Shown: positions 53,934-64,000, counted from the first letter of the stretch. The stretch: DNA of 64,000 nt from Acidicapsa ligni (GCF_025685655.1 NZ_JAGSYG010000002.1:186001-250000); one strand, 5' to 3'. A program made the numbers and translations. The notes: generated from the sequence alone by a model not told the origin.

Positions 53934-55031
53934 CTAAATGGTTTCGGTGGTCAGCATTTCGTTGACGGTTTCGCGGACCTGTTTGCCCATCTCGGTGCTG
54001 GAGAGAACCTTGAAATCGGTTGTATTGCCACGGGCCAAGTCGGGCGTGCGGAAGCCTTCTTCGAGGACGCGGCGTACGGACTTCTCGATGATGGCTGCTT
54101 CGGCTTCGAGACCGGCGGAGTGACGTAGAACGAGCGCGGCGGTGAGGATGGCTCCGAGAGGATTGGCGAGGCCTTTGCCTGCGATGTCGGGAGCCGAACC
54201 GTGGATCGGTTCATAGAGGTTGACCTTGCCGCCGATGGTGGCGGAGGGCAACATGCCGAGCGAGCCGGTGATGACGGCGGACTCGTCGGAGAGGATGTCG
54301 CCGAAGAGGTTCTCGGTGAGGACGACATCGTAGTTGCGCGGGCTGGTCATCAGAAGCATGGCCATAGAGTCAACGAGCTGATGCTCGACGGTGACGTCGG
54401 GGAATTCGGCGGCGACTTCGTTTACGGTGGCGCGCCAGAGCTGCGAGACTTCGAGAACGTTGGCCTTGTCTACAGATGTTAGTTTCTTGTCGCGCTTTTC
54501 GGCGAGTTGGAAGGCGATGCGGGCGACGCGGACGATTTCGTCGCGGGTGTAGCGCATGGTGTTCCAGGCTTCGCCGGTGGACTTGTTCCACTCGCGAGGC
54601 GCGCCGAAGTAGAGGCCGCCGAGGAGTTCGCGAACGAAGAGGATGTCTGCGCCTGCGACGATCTCGGACTTGAGAGGGCTGTTAGCGGCGAGCTCGGCCA
54701 CGGCGAAGGCCGGGCGCAGGTTGGCAAAGCCGCCGAGGGCAGCGCGGAGTTGCAGCAGGCCGGCTTCGGGACGAGTGTTGGGAGGTAGGGCGTTCCACTT
54801 GGTGCCGCCGACTGCGCCGAGGAATACGGCGTCGGATGCCAGGGCTGCTTCGAGTGTGTCTGCGGGCAATGGAGTGCCGTCGGTGTCGATGGCGATTCCA
54901 CCGATGCGCTTTTCCGTGACGGAGAATTCATGGCCTTCGAGTTCGGCGACCGTGTTGAGAACGGCGACTGCTTCGCGGGTAACTTCGGGGCCGATGCCAT
55001 CGCCGGCGACTACTAGGAGGTTCAGCTTCAT
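53934..55031 (-). CDS. leuB: 3-isopropylmalate dehydrogenase LeuB
   Basis: A 365-residue NAD-dependent decarboxylating dehydrogenase. Signatures: [19 protein letters not shown] at the start, ELLGGLYFG near 137, and [20 protein letters not shown] near 245. [20 protein letters not shown] near 275 forms the NAD site. It lies between leuA and leuC on one strand. Confidence 0.96.
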   Translation of the reverse strand: MKLNLLVVAGDGIGPEVTREAVAVLNTVAELEGHEFSVTEKRIGGIAIDTDGTPLPADTLEAALASDAVFLGAVGGTKWNALPPNTRPEAGLLQLRAALGGFANLRPAFAVAELAANSPLKSEIVAGADILFVRELLGGLYFGAPREWNKSTGEAWNTMRYTRDEIVRVARIAFQLAEKRDKKLTSVDKANVLEVSQLWRATVNEVAAEFPDVTVEHQLVDSMAMLLMTSPRNYDVVLTENLFGDILSDESAVITGSLGMLPSATIGGKVNLYEPIHGSAPDIAGKGLANPLGAILTAALVLRHSAGLEAEAAIIEKSVRRVLEEGFRTPDLARGNTTDFKVLSSTEMGKQVRETVNEMLTTETI

Positions 55032-55081
55032 TGCGTTCCTTTTCCTCGTGTTGCGCTCGTGAGGTGTTGTGCTGATGCGCG

Positions 55082-56284
55082 TTAGTCGACTTCAGCGTAG
55101 GACATGGGGCGGCGGTCGCGAATCTGTTGCGGCAGCAGGCCGACTAGATCCTGGTCGTAGATGTTTTTCTTGCGATCGGCGAGGGCTACGAAGCGGTAGT
55201 AGGTTTGCTGCAGCTCTTCGCGGGAGATGGTGTAACCGAGTTGTTCGAGACGATTGCGCAGTGCGGCGCGTCCGGAGTGCTTGCCGAGTACGAGAGTGGT
55301 GGTCGCCGCTCCGACTGAGGCTGGAGTCATGATTTCGTAGCAGAGCGGATTGGCGAGCATGCCGTGCTGGTGAATGCCGGATTCGTGGGCGAAGGCATTG
55401 GCTCCGACGATGGCCTTGTTGGGCGACGGGCCGAAGGTGATGAGCTGGCCGAGAGTCTGGCTGGTGGGCACGAGCTTATCGAGTTGAATGCCGGTGGTGA
55501 CGCCGTAGCGGTCGGCACGGACGAAGAGTGCGGCTGCGATTTCTTCGAGTGCGGCGTTGCCTGCGCGTTCGCCGATGCCGTTGATGGTGCACTCTACCTG
55601 GCGTGCTCCAGCGGAGACGGCTGCGAGAGTGTTGGCGACGGCGAGGCCGAGGTCATCGTGGCAGTGGCTGGAGAGAATAATGCCTTGCGCGTCAATGGCC
55701 GGGATGCGCTCACGGACTTCGCGGAAGAGCTGGCCGTATTCTTCGGGGGTGGTGTAGCCGACGGTGTCGGGCATGTTGATGGTGGTGGCACCAGCTTCGA
55801 TTGCGACGCGGACCATTTCGACGAGAAAGTCACGGTCGGAGCGGGTGGCGTCTTCGGGCGAGAACTCGACATCATCGATGAGGGCGCGAGCCTGACGTAC
55901 CGACTCTGCGGCCTGGGCGAGCGCTTGTTCACGGCTCATCTTGAGTTTGTATTCGAGGTGCAGATCGCTTGAGGCGAGGAAGACATGAATGCGCGCGCGG
56001 TCGGCGTGTTCGAGCGAGCGTGCGGCCATGATGATGTCTTCGCTCTTGGCGCGGGCAAGCGAGGTGATGCGCGGCTTGCGAATGGCTTGTGTAATGGTTG
56101 CGATGGCTGCGAAGTCGCCTTCTGACGCCATCGCGAAGCCTGCTTCAAGTATGTCGACGCCGAGATCTTCAAGGGCGTGAGCTATCGAGAGTTTTTCCTG
56201 GGTGGTCATGCTGCAGCCGGGGGATTGTTCCCCGTCGCGGAGAGTGGTGTCGAAGATCAGAACTTGATTTTTGTCTATAGACAT
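55082..56284 (-). CDS. leuA: 2-isopropylmalate synthase LeuA, short form lacking the regulatory domain
   Basis: A 400-residue HMGL-like TIM-barrel enzyme condensing acetyl-CoA with 2-ketoisovalerate. [16 protein letters not shown] is near residue 10, [17 protein letters not shown] near 203, and [14 protein letters not shown] near 233, with [11 protein letters not shown] near 297. Typical enzymes are about 500-560 residues and end in an allosteric leucine-binding domain; here the protein ends after [13 protein letters not shown] with only 50 nt to leuB. No decayed remnant is visible downstream. Feedback inhibition by leucine may therefore be missing or act elsewhere. AGG lies 7 nt before ATG 56284. 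A citramalate or homocitrate synthase is a less likely alternative. Confidence 0.88.
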   Translation of the reverse strand: MSIDKNQVLIFDTTLRDGEQSPGCSMTTQEKLSIAHALEDLGVDILEAGFAMASEGDFAAIATITQAIRKPRITSLARAKSEDIIMAARSLEHADRARIHVFLASSDLHLEYKLKMSREQALAQAAESVRQARALIDDVEFSPEDATRSDRDFLVEMVRVAIEAGATTINMPDTVGYTTPEEYGQLFREVRERIPAIDAQGIILSSHCHDDLGLAVANTLAAVSAGARQVECTINGIGERAGNAALEEIAAALFVRADRYGVTTGIQLDKLVPTSQTLGQLITFGPSPNKAIVGANAFAHESGIHQHGMLANPLCYEIMTPASVGAATTTLVLGKHSGRAALRNRLEQLGYTISREELQQTYYRFVALADRKKNIYDQDLVGLLPQQIRDRRPMSYAEVD

Positions 56285-56334
56285 TGGAATACCTGGGGGG
56301 GAAGACTCTTCCGCCTGAACATAGTTTCGCCGAA

Positions 56335-56372
56335 TTGACGGGTATAACGCAAAGTTATAATTATTTTATAAT
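56335..56372. promoter_or_regulatory. leuA-lysR divergent promoter region with LysR-type box
   Basis: ATAAC-GCAAA-GTTAT (56344-56358) is a perfect interrupted palindrome satisfying T-N11-A. TATAAT occurs at 56356-56361 and 56367-56372, and TTGACG at 56335-56340. The position between lysR (plus) and leuA (minus) fits autoregulation and control of the cluster. Confidence 0.65.
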
Positions 56373-56412
56373 CGATTAGAATTGCTTATGTTGATAGATG
56401 AGGTGGAAAGTC

Positions 56413-57336
56413 ATGGAACTGAACCAGTTGGAGACTTTTCTTGCGGTGGCGGAGGAGCATAGTTTTTCGCGTGCCGCGGTGCGATTGCATCGGACGCAGC
56501 CGGCTATCAGCCAAGTGATTCGCAAGCTGGAAGAATCGGTTGGTGAGATGCTGTTCGATCGTGCGGCGCGAGACGGATCACTGACGGCGGCGGGTGAGTT
56601 GCTGCGCGAGTATGCGACTCGGCTGCTGGCGCTGCGCCGCGAGGCTTCGTCGGCGATGGAGGAGTTGAAGTCGCTGGAGCGAGGGCGGTTGCAACTGGCT
56701 GCGAATGAGTACACGTGCCTGTATCTGCTGCCGGTGGTGGATGCGTTTCGCAGGCAGTATCCAAAGATCGATGTAACGGTCCATCGTTCGCTGGCGAGCA
56801 AGATTCCGGAAGAGTTGTCCTTGCGGATCTTCGAGCTTGGCGTGATGTCGTTCAAGCCGGACACGGAGCAGTACAGATCGATTGCCGTTTATGCGGATAC
56901 GCTGGCGCTGGTGATGAATCCGCAACACGCGCTGGCGGGCGAGGAACGCTTATCTATCACCGATCTTGGCGGTGAGACGTTTGTTGCGCACAATGTGCCT
57001 TCTCCGTTGCGACGCAAAGTGATCGAGGCATTTGAGCGGCATCGCACGCCTTTGAACATGGATATCGAGCTGCCTTCGATTGAGGCGATCAAAAGATTTG
57101 TAGCGATGGGAAACGGCGTGGCGCTGGTGCCGCGATTGACGGTGGGGCGCGAATTGGAGACTGGGGATCTTGTCGCAGTGCCGGTCGATGAGTTGGAGTT
57201 TCGCCGATTGCTGCGGCTGGTGCATCGACGGAATGGAAAGTTGTCGTATGCTGCTTCAGCGTTTCTTCAAACGGTGCGCAGCATGGCGGTCGAAGTCGGT
57301 GCGCCGTTTCATTACCAGATTGAGCGGGCTGGTTAG
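56413..57336 (+). CDS. LysR family transcriptional regulator
   Basis: A 307-residue LysR regulator. The winged HTH (MELNQLETFLAVAEEHSFSR in part, then RTQPAISQVIRKLEE) is followed by a substrate-binding domain from about 90. It diverges from leuA across a 128-bp gap containing a T-N11-A box, so it likely controls the branched-chain cluster, as IlvY or LeuO-type regulators do elsewhere. ATG 56413 is preferred over an upstream in-frame start at 56398. Ligand unknown; it ends 9 nt from convergent rsmE. Confidence 0.92.
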   Translation: MELNQLETFLAVAEEHSFSRAAVRLHRTQPAISQVIRKLEESVGEMLFDRAARDGSLTAAGELLREYATRLLALRREASSAMEELKSLERGRLQLAANEYTCLYLLPVVDAFRRQYPKIDVTVHRSLASKIPEELSLRIFELGVMSFKPDTEQYRSIAVYADTLALVMNPQHALAGEERLSITDLGGETFVAHNVPSPLRRKVIEAFERHRTPLNMDIELPSIEAIKRFVAMGNGVALVPRLTVGRELETGDLVAVPVDELEFRRLLRLVHRRNGKLSYAASAFLQTVRSMAVEVGAPFHYQIERAG

Positions 57337-57345
57337 AAGCTTGCT

Positions 57346-58074
57346 TTATAAAATCGATGAGGCTATGGCCAGGGATGCGATGGCGGCGGTTTCTGCGCGA
57401 AGGATTCTTGGGCCGAGCGATGCGGGTTGCCAGTTGTGTTTTGTGAAGAGCGAGAGTTCTTCACTTGTCCAGCCGCCTTCGGGGCCGATGGCGAATTCAA
57501 ATGTGGGCAAATTTACTTCGTTGGTGTTCGTCGCTGCTTCGAGCCGCTGGCGAAGTGTGGTGTCGCGTTCGTCTTCGGCGAGCAGTATGCGTTGCGCATC
57601 GGAGTTTTGTTGTAGGCGCGCCGGTAGTGCTATTGGATCTTCGATGAAGGGAAGATCTGCGCGGCGAGATTGCTTGGCTGCTTCGTGTGCGAGCCTTCGC
57701 CAGCGCTCGACACGTTTGTCTGCGGCCTGCGCGAGATGCTTCTCGGTGCGGCGGGCGACAATGGGAACGATGGTTGCTACGCCGAGTTCGGTGGCCTTCT
57801 CGATGGCCCACTCCATGCGATCGAATTTGAAGATGGCTAGAAGCAGCGTGACCGGGAGAGCTGGATCGGCGGCGGTCTCTGCGATGAGTTTGAAGATGAC
57901 CTCTTCGATGATGACGGTTTCTATTACGGCGTTGTAGACGCGGCCGTTGGCGACGACATCGACTTCTGTGCCAGCCTGTGCGCGAAGGACGCGCGCGAGA
58001 TGTTCGGCTTGTGTGCCGAGAAGGCTTGCGGTTGTGTCTGTCCAGCTATCGGCGATCCAGCGGCGTCGTGTCAT
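57346..58074 (-). CDS. rsmE: 16S rRNA (uracil1498-N3)-methyltransferase RsmE
   Basis: A 242-residue SPOUT-class methyltransferase. A PUA-like N-terminal domain (HLARVLRAQAGTEVDVVANG) precedes the knotted domain with KATELGVATIVPIVARRTEK, the SAM-binding FAIGPEGGWTSEELSLF and LGPRILRAETAAIASLA. ATG 58074 begins MTRRRWIAD; longer in-frame starts lie upstream but add no conserved sequence. Complete. Confidence 0.94.
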   Translation of the reverse strand: MTRRRWIADSWTDTTASLLGTQAEHLARVLRAQAGTEVDVVANGRVYNAVIETVIIEEVIFKLIAETAADPALPVTLLLAIFKFDRMEWAIEKATELGVATIVPIVARRTEKHLAQAADKRVERWRRLAHEAAKQSRRADLPFIEDPIALPARLQQNSDAQRILLAEDERDTTLRQRLEAATNTNEVNLPTFEFAIGPEGGWTSEELSLFTKHNWQPASLGPRILRAETAAIASLAIASSIL

Positions 58075-58372
58075 TGAGGTTGTTGTCCATGACAAGTGTA
58101 TCGTGCTGACAGATGAATAGCTCACATACGAGAGGCGAAGAGATGAGAGCAGAGACACGAAAGGGGACGCTTTGAGCGTCCCCTTTTGTGTTGCCTTTTT
58201 TGTGATGCCTTGCCTGTTGGTTGCTCGCTGGTTCTCCCTGTGAATCAACTCCATTGCAGTCCGAGCAAAACTGCTGCAATGGATGAAGGTATAGTTTCAT
58301 GCTCGATAAGTGTCAAGAGAAAAATGGAAATCTTAGAGGGAATTTTTTTCGAACGGGAAGGCGTAACTTTCG
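58075..58372. other. Intergenic region between rsmE and the CPBP gene
   Basis: About 300 bp. It contains the hairpin listed next. The rest is moderately AT-rich and shows no gene or clear promoter that I can fix by eye. Confidence 0.5.
58160..58186. terminator. Perfect 11-bp hairpin between rsmE and the CPBP gene
   Basis: AAAGGGGACGC (58160-58170) and GCGTCCCCTTT (58176-58186) flank TTTGA. T-rich sequence follows on the plus strand and TTTC on the minus side. It is placed to end transcription coming from the CPBP protease gene before rsmE. Confidence 0.75.
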
Positions 58373-59269
58373 TCACGCGTGAGGAAGCCTGTCCAGCATG
58401 TGGCTTGAACGCAAAAATGCGAGCAACATTCCAGTTGCAAAATCGTGCCATGCATGTGCGAGCATGCCGGGAAAAAGATTGCGGCGAAGTAGCGCAATGA
58501 TGCCGAACAGCGCACCGAAAACGGTGATGAGACATATGCCGCGCACGCCTTGATAGCCGTGTGCGGAGCCGAAGACGAGAGCTGCAATCACTACGCCAGC
58601 AGGCATGCTGCGGAGAAATGCGATGCACTGCGTTTGCAGATAGCCACGGAAGATGATCTCTTCTGAAAAACCGACGAGCAGGCAGAGCCCTCCCCATGCG
58701 ATGCATTCGAGTGCAGAGCTCGGAGCCATGGTCATGAGTTTTTCGGCCATCTCCTTTTGCTCCTGTTCGGGTGAGGTGAGCTTGGTTGCTGCGGAACCAG
58801 GTGTGCTTTTCTGCTCTTGCAATTTGTGTTGATAGATTTTTGTTTCTACGCCAGCCCAGGTGACGGAGAGCGAGCCGAGAATGAACATGGACGCGAACCA
58901 GAAGAGAATCGCGATTACGATTTCTTTGCCGAACGCAGAGATCGTATTGGGGAATGCGCAGAGGAGAGAGCGGAAGGAAATCTTTCGTAGACGCAGGCCG
59001 AATGCAATCCACGCGACTACGAGGAGTTCGACTGCGCCGGTTACTGCGTAGCGTACGAAGAGCGATCCGCTGTTGCCGGTGGGCGGTGCGTGTTCGAGCG
59101 CTCCGTCGAAGGATAGAGCGAGCAGCGCAATGAGAAGCAGGAGCGTGTGCCATAGAGGCGCGATGCCGCGCTGATGGCTGGGCAGAGGTGGAATGGCGAT
59201 ATTTGCAGTGAGAGATTCGCTGCTTAAATCAGGATAGGGTTCATTCGCTTGCGGCTGTTCGCTTTCCAG
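58373..59269 (-). CDS. CPBP-family intramembrane metalloprotease-like protein; start codon uncertain
   Basis: A CPBP (CAAX protease and bacteriocin-processing) membrane protein. The core shows GFSEEIIFRGYLQ, LVFGSAHGYQG and LAHAWHDFATGM, the conserved EExxxR, FxxxH and HxxxN/D motifs, within hydrophobic helices. The only ATG in frame (58888) would remove the N-terminal half, yet upstream codons to about 59300 encode a typical cytoplasmic tail and two further membrane helices (HTLLLLIALLALSF, AVELLVVAWIAFGL). CTG 59269, six nt after AGAGG, is my suggested start, giving 298 residues. No ATG, GTG or TTG fits. It follows sdaA by 37 nt. Confidence 0.7.
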   Translation of the reverse strand: MESEQPQANEPYPDLSSESLTANIAIPPLPSHQRGIAPLWHTLLLLIALLALSFDGALEHAPPTGNSGSLFVRYAVTGAVELLVVAWIAFGLRLRKISFRSLLCAFPNTISAFGKEIVIAILFWFASMFILGSLSVTWAGVETKIYQHKLQEQKSTPGSAATKLTSPEQEQKEMAEKLMTMAPSSALECIAWGGLCLLVGFSEEIIFRGYLQTQCIAFLRSMPAGVVIAALVFGSAHGYQGVRGICLITVFGALFGIIALLRRNLFPGMLAHAWHDFATGMLLAFLRSSHMLDRLPHA

Positions 59270-59306
59270 AGTAGGCCTCTCATTTCTGCATGAAGTGTGC
59301 GGCTGC

Positions 59307-60722
<1,416 letters not shown>

Positions 60723-60787
60723 GCGGAAGGAGTCGTTCAGCATGATTGTAGCGGATATGGATTGGTCGTTTGTAAATCGACGAAGGG

Positions 60788-61435
60788 TTAGTCGAAGGCG
60801 TTGTTGTGAAGATAGGCTCGTTTACGGCGTTTCTCGATATACATGGCTGCGTCGGCCTGGTGGATCATGTCATCGAGCGAGTCGAGTGCGTGAGGGTTGC
60901 AATGAATGATGCCGATGTTGATGGAGAGCTGGGGCTGGTCTGGAAAAAAGTTGTTGTGGTGGCTGATTTTCTCATCCAGGCGGCCCTGGATCTCTTCGAC
61001 GGGCGTGGATGAGCTGGTTGCGAAGACGATGAACTCGTCGCTGCCGATGCGTGCGATGACGTCGGATTCGCGGAAGGTTTCGCGCAGCACCTTTGCTGTG
61101 TTCTTGATGAGCTGATCGCCTACATCGTGGCCCAGTTCTGCATTGATCGGCTTGATCCCGTCGAGTTCGAGATAGATGAGCCAGCCCTGAGCGTTGAGGC
61201 GAGGTACGAGTTTGAGTTGCTGTTCTGCTCGGAGGAGGAAGCCGCGGCGATTGCTGAGACCGGTCAGCTCATCTGTCACGGAGAGACGCTGGAGTTCGGC
61301 TTCGAGGTGCTTGCGCCGATTGATTTCGTCCCGTAGTTGCTGATGGACTGCCGCGAGCTCTTCAGCTTGTGTGTGCACAAGCTGTTCGAGGTCCAGATGG
61401 GCGCTTTCGGGAATGGATATGTCTGTTTGTCTCAT
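60788..61435 (-). CDS. GGDEF-domain protein with variant motifs
   Basis: A 215-residue cytosolic protein. A coiled-coil (about 20-50, QAEELAAVHQQLRDEINRRK) leads into a GGDEF domain. The signature is RIGSDEF, i.e. GSDEF, and the RxxD inhibitory site (RESD) precedes it by five residues. The metal-binding Asp of the first strand is replaced by Glu in LIYLELDGIKPINAE. It may be a weak or inactive diguanylate cyclase. It diverges from the membrane GGDEF gene; a tandem repeat lies upstream. Confidence 0.88.
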   Translation of the reverse strand: MRQTDISIPESAHLDLEQLVHTQAEELAAVHQQLRDEINRRKHLEAELQRLSVTDELTGLSNRRGFLLRAEQQLKLVPRLNAQGWLIYLELDGIKPINAELGHDVGDQLIKNTAKVLRETFRESDVIARIGSDEFIVFATSSSTPVEEIQGRLDEKISHHNNFFPDQPQLSINIGIIHCNPHALDSLDDMIHQADAAMYIEKRRKRAYLHNNAFD

Positions 61436-61806
61436 GAACGTTGGCTGCTTAAACCTGGTGGCCGAACCTGATGGCCAAACTTAAGGACCGAACTTAATGA
61501 CCGAACCGGGGTGGCCGAATTTGGGTACCTGAATTTAGATGCCGAAATTTGGCGACCGATAGTAGTGAGTGATTTAACGATTCTAAGCGTAACCTACCAT
61601 GATTTGGGAGTGGCCTAGATTTTATTTGAATTACGCGGCGTGGAATTGCCCAAAATGAAAAAAAAACAGCTTTTTGGACAAGGCGATTCAATTTGGGAGC
61701 AGAAAACGGGTGTTGGCAAGATTTTTGAGTATTCGATGTTCAAGCTAGGTTACTACCGTTACTATAAGTGTATTACTTGCACCATGTCAGGTCATATTGG
61801 GAACGG
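61436..61806. other. Divergent intergenic region between two GGDEF genes
   Basis: This 371-bp AT-rich region contains a degenerate 13-14-bp tandem repeat (next entry) and a run of nine A at about 61658-61666. Promoters of both GGDEF genes should lie here. A 66-codon frame at 61640-61840 overlaps the next start and lacks support. Confidence 0.6.
61457..61560. repeat. Degenerate 13-14-bp tandem repeat (about eight units)
   Basis: Units such as TGGCCGAACCTGA, TGGCCAAACTTAA, GGACCGAACTTAA, TGACCGAACCGGGG, TGGCCGAATTTGGG and TGCCGAAATTTGG succeed one another. The consensus is TGRCCGAAYTTRR. It abuts the start of the cytosolic GGDEF gene (22 bp upstream). Confidence 0.8.
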
Positions 61807-63501
61807 ATGTTTAATCTCAAGCAGCGATTTAAAAAAGTGAACTCTGTTGTTGCCGTGCTCGTCCTCGCCGCGGTTGGTGCAGGGCTGCTTACGGTGCTTG
61901 CTGGATTATTGGTTTACCGCAACACGCGAAGATTGATCTCAGGGGCGGACTGGGTACAGCATACGCAGGAAGTGTTGACAGCGATTCAGCGGGCGTCGAT
62001 GTGGAACGAGAGGATTGAGTACAGAACCCGGCTGTATCGCCTGACGGGCGAGGAAGAGCAGTTGAATCGAGCGCGTTCAAGCGCCAATCTGCTTGAAAAT
62101 TCTGTCATCACTCTTCGGGTATTGGTTGCGGACAATCCTTACCAGGTGACAAATGTGGAGAGCCTGGGGATTTGTTCCCAGAACCTGAGCCGGGTTGTGA
62201 ACACTTTTAACATGCAATCTACTGTGCCAGAGCTGCCGATCCAGCGGTGCCAGCAGACGATCAACCGCATGTTGGATGAAGAGCAGTCGCGGCTGAAAGA
62301 ACGAACTGCAGTGCGGCAACAGAGCTCTCTGGCCTCAACGATCGGTGAATTTGGTTATGTTGGCCTGTCCCTGGTGGGGCTTGTGGTGCTGTTTGGATTT
62401 CTATTGCGGGATGCGGTGCTGCGACAGCGAGTGGGAAGGCAGATGCTGCTGACCAATGAGCGGCTTGCTTCGAGTGTGAATGCGCTGGAGGATAAGGCGA
62501 ATGAGTCGGCGCTGCTTACGTTTTCGCGCGATGAGTTGCAACTCTGCGTGGATGTATCGCAGGTATATGAGTCTGCTGCCAGAAGCTTTTTACGATTGCT
62601 GCCGATGTCGAGCGGATCGTTGTGCATCATCAATAATTCGCGGCAATTGGTGGAAGTAGTTTCGTCGTGGGGCGTGGCGGCGTTGGAGGATTTCAATCCG
62701 CCAGAATCGTGTTGCGGGTTGCGATCGGGTCAACCACGCTGGCGTCAGCCGGGTGTTTCGGAGATTCACTGTACGCATTTTGTAGGTCATCTACCGGAGA
62801 GATATCTGTGCCTGCCGATTGTGGCTCATGGCAATACGCTGGGCGTACTTTATGTGCAATGCAACACAGATGAAGATGTAGCAGCGGTGAATGCGCGATT
62901 GGATGGTTTGCGGCAATTGCTGCAACTTACGGGTATGGCGGTTGCTTCGCTGAACCTGCGCACCAAGCTGGAAAGCCAGTCAATTCGCGACTCTTTGACG
63001 GGGCTGTTCAATCGGCACTTCATGCAGATTTCGCTGGAGAGGGAACTGGCGCGTGCGGCACGGCGCAAGCAGACGCTTGCTGTCTTTATGTTGGATGTCG
63101 ACCACTTCAAGCGCTTCAACGATACGCATGGCCATGCTGCGGGAGATACCGCGTTGCAGGCGATTGCGGATCTCTTCCGGACGAACATTCGGACGGACGA
63201 TATTGCGTGTCGTTACGGAGGCGAGGAGTTCACGATTATTCTTCCTGACGTGAGTGGCGCTACAGCGTATGACCGTGCGGAGACGGTTCGCAAATCGGTG
63301 ACCAGCCTTAAAGTTCCATTGGAAGATGAGACTTATGGAGAGTTTTCTCTATCGATTGGCATTGCTCTGTATCCGAGTGACGGCGAGACGGCGGACCTAC
63401 TGTTGCGGCGCGCAGACCAGGCGCTTTATCGCGCCAAGCGAGGCGGACGGAATCAAGTGGTTGTGTATGAGGCTGGATCTGCGGTTGCGGTACAGAGTTA
63501 G
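61807..63501 (+). CDS. Membrane-bound diguanylate cyclase (sensor-GAF-GGDEF)
   Basis: A 564-residue protein. Two membrane helices (about 14-36 and 178-200) enclose a periplasmic CHASE3-like helical sensor. A GAF domain (about 250-395) contains several cysteines (CCGLRSGQPRW, EIHCTHFVGH). The C-terminal GGDEF domain has an intact YGGEEF with an I-site RTDD five residues before it, and FMLDVDHFKRFNDTHGH with the metal-binding Asp. An active c-di-GMP synthase with product inhibition is expected. ATG 61807 is preferred over an in-frame start at 61768. Confidence 0.92.
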   Translation: MFNLKQRFKKVNSVVAVLVLAAVGAGLLTVLAGLLVYRNTRRLISGADWVQHTQEVLTAIQRASMWNERIEYRTRLYRLTGEEEQLNRARSSANLLENSVITLRVLVADNPYQVTNVESLGICSQNLSRVVNTFNMQSTVPELPIQRCQQTINRMLDEEQSRLKERTAVRQQSSLASTIGEFGYVGLSLVGLVVLFGFLLRDAVLRQRVGRQMLLTNERLASSVNALEDKANESALLTFSRDELQLCVDVSQVYESAARSFLRLLPMSSGSLCIINNSRQLVEVVSSWGVAALEDFNPPESCCGLRSGQPRWRQPGVSEIHCTHFVGHLPERYLCLPIVAHGNTLGVLYVQCNTDEDVAAVNARLDGLRQLLQLTGMAVASLNLRTKLESQSIRDSLTGLFNRHFMQISLERELARAARRKQTLAVFMLDVDHFKRFNDTHGHAAGDTALQAIADLFRTNIRTDDIACRYGGEEFTIILPDVSGATAYDRAETVRKSVTSLKVPLEDETYGEFSLSIGIALYPSDGETADLLLRRADQALYRAKRGGRNQVVVYEAGSAVAVQS

Positions 63502-63671
63502 TCTTATTTTGAGATTGTTATAGATCTTGTATCGGCTAATTTAGAGCTATGGCATGGAAGCTATGCCTGATTCCCAGGGTGGTGTGTTCGATGTGGATCA
63601 GGCTTGCAGGTTCGGGTATGTGGGGCTATAGAACTGGATCTATAAGCCCATATCGGATTGATCGGGAGTGC

Positions 63672-64000
63672 CTATTTGCTGTGGGCTTCTACTGCGGTAT
63701 GGGTTGGCAGAGCGGCTTCTACTTCTGCAGCCTTGACTCTTCTGTTTCCACCGTGCAGCAAGGGCTTTTCCATGAGGTACCAGGATAGAGTCGCGTACAG
63801 TGTGCTGCCGGCGAAGGCGATAACGGCAATAACATAACGCTGATGCAGGTAGCGCTCGGCTAAGACCAACATGCCGTCGTGGATGAGATAGAAGGAATAA
63901 CTGATCCTGCCGAGGAAGAGCATGGGTGGCGTGGACAAGATCCATGTGTATCTGCCGCCCAGTGCCCAGAGGAAAACTCCGGTAGCAGCGAGGAGAGATA
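63672..64000 (-). CDS. Acyltransferase family 3 (OafA/YrhL-type) membrane protein, C-terminal part
   Basis: The frame is open at the right edge; 109 C-terminal residues are visible. The segment LFLGRISYSFYLIHDGMLVL is diagnostic of the late helices of O-acyltransferases that modify surface sugars. Two further helices (VIAVIAFAGSTLYATLSWYL) and the usual MEKPLL end follow, then a soluble tail of about 25 residues. The head with catalytic His/Arg is outside the window. Confidence 0.85.
   Translation of the reverse strand, partial: SLLAATGVFLWALGGRYTWILSTPPMLFLGRISYSFYLIHDGMLVLAERYLHQRYVIAVIAFAGSTLYATLSWYLMEKPLLHGGNRRVKAAEVEAALPTHTAVEAHSK

Noticed and set aside
61640-61840. Possible 66-residue peptide before the membrane GGDEF gene
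   Set aside because: No ribosome-binding site, begins in an A9 run and overlaps the better-supported start at 61807 in another frame.

Overview
The window is a gene-dense, moderately GC-rich bacterial chromosome segment. The gene content points to Acidobacteriota, most likely class Terriglobia (Acidobacteriaceae). Pointers are two large FtsX/MacB-type permeases of the ADOP kind common in that phylum, a GH92 mannosidase, an exported creatininase-family protein, a DUF885 protein, and intergenic hairpin-plus-GGCAAN repeats. This is inference from families; no rRNA marker is present. I found no tRNA, rRNA, phage, IS element or CRISPR array.

Layout. 1-4591 (minus): type IV pilus genes in transcription order pilC-pilB-pilM-pilN, the last cut by the window edge. 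4926-8874 (minus): ribE, ribD, ftsY and a cyclic-nucleotide-domain/DUF1003 membrane protein. 9049-13648: htpG (minus) diverging from an ADOP permease (plus), with tandem operator-like inverted repeats between them. 13661-19162 (minus): gpsA-plsY, GH92 alpha-mannosidase, DUF3224 protein, exported creatininase-like protein. 19296-21110 (plus): DUF885 hydrolase. 21184-23175 (minus): an AT-richer P-loop ATPase with a C-terminal HEPN-like domain interrupted by a G9 tract, the best candidate here for an undescribed defence/toxin gene. 23320-26500 (minus): yacG, pgpA, a TIG/NHL propeller protein, cinA. 26501-27399: repeats and a frameshifted GIY-YIG gene. 27400-30105: second ADOP permease. 30275-31831: rimO. 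32034-33036: HTH-antitoxin/PIN-toxin pair behind a 16-bp palindrome. 33090-34286: SRP RNA and fabH. 34387-45575: mqnA, dprA, topA, a small exported Cys-containing protein, a DUF427 protein, an exported M16 peptidase and a cyclic-nucleotide-domain histidine kinase. 46017-57336: the branched-chain amino acid cluster leuA-leuB-leuC-leuD-(UDG-like)-ilvD-ilvB-ilvN-ilvC (minus) with a divergent LysR gene. 57346-64000: rsmE, CPBP protease, sdaA, two diverging GGDEF proteins and the C-terminus of an acyltransferase.

How the genes work together. The leu/ilv cluster encodes nearly all enzymes from pyruvate to valine/leucine precursors in one direction (only the aminotransferase is missing), with a LysR protein and a T-N11-A box at its head. 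Lipid genes (gpsA, plsY, pgpA, fabH), export/translation factors (ftsY, SRP RNA, rimO, rsmE) and genome-maintenance genes (topA, dprA, yacG) make up the ordinary core. Accessory character is concentrated in the HEPN-ATPase, the PIN toxin pair and the repeat-rich stretch 26.7-45.9 kb, where eight copies of a hairpin-headed repeat all lie in the same orientation regardless of neighbouring gene direction.
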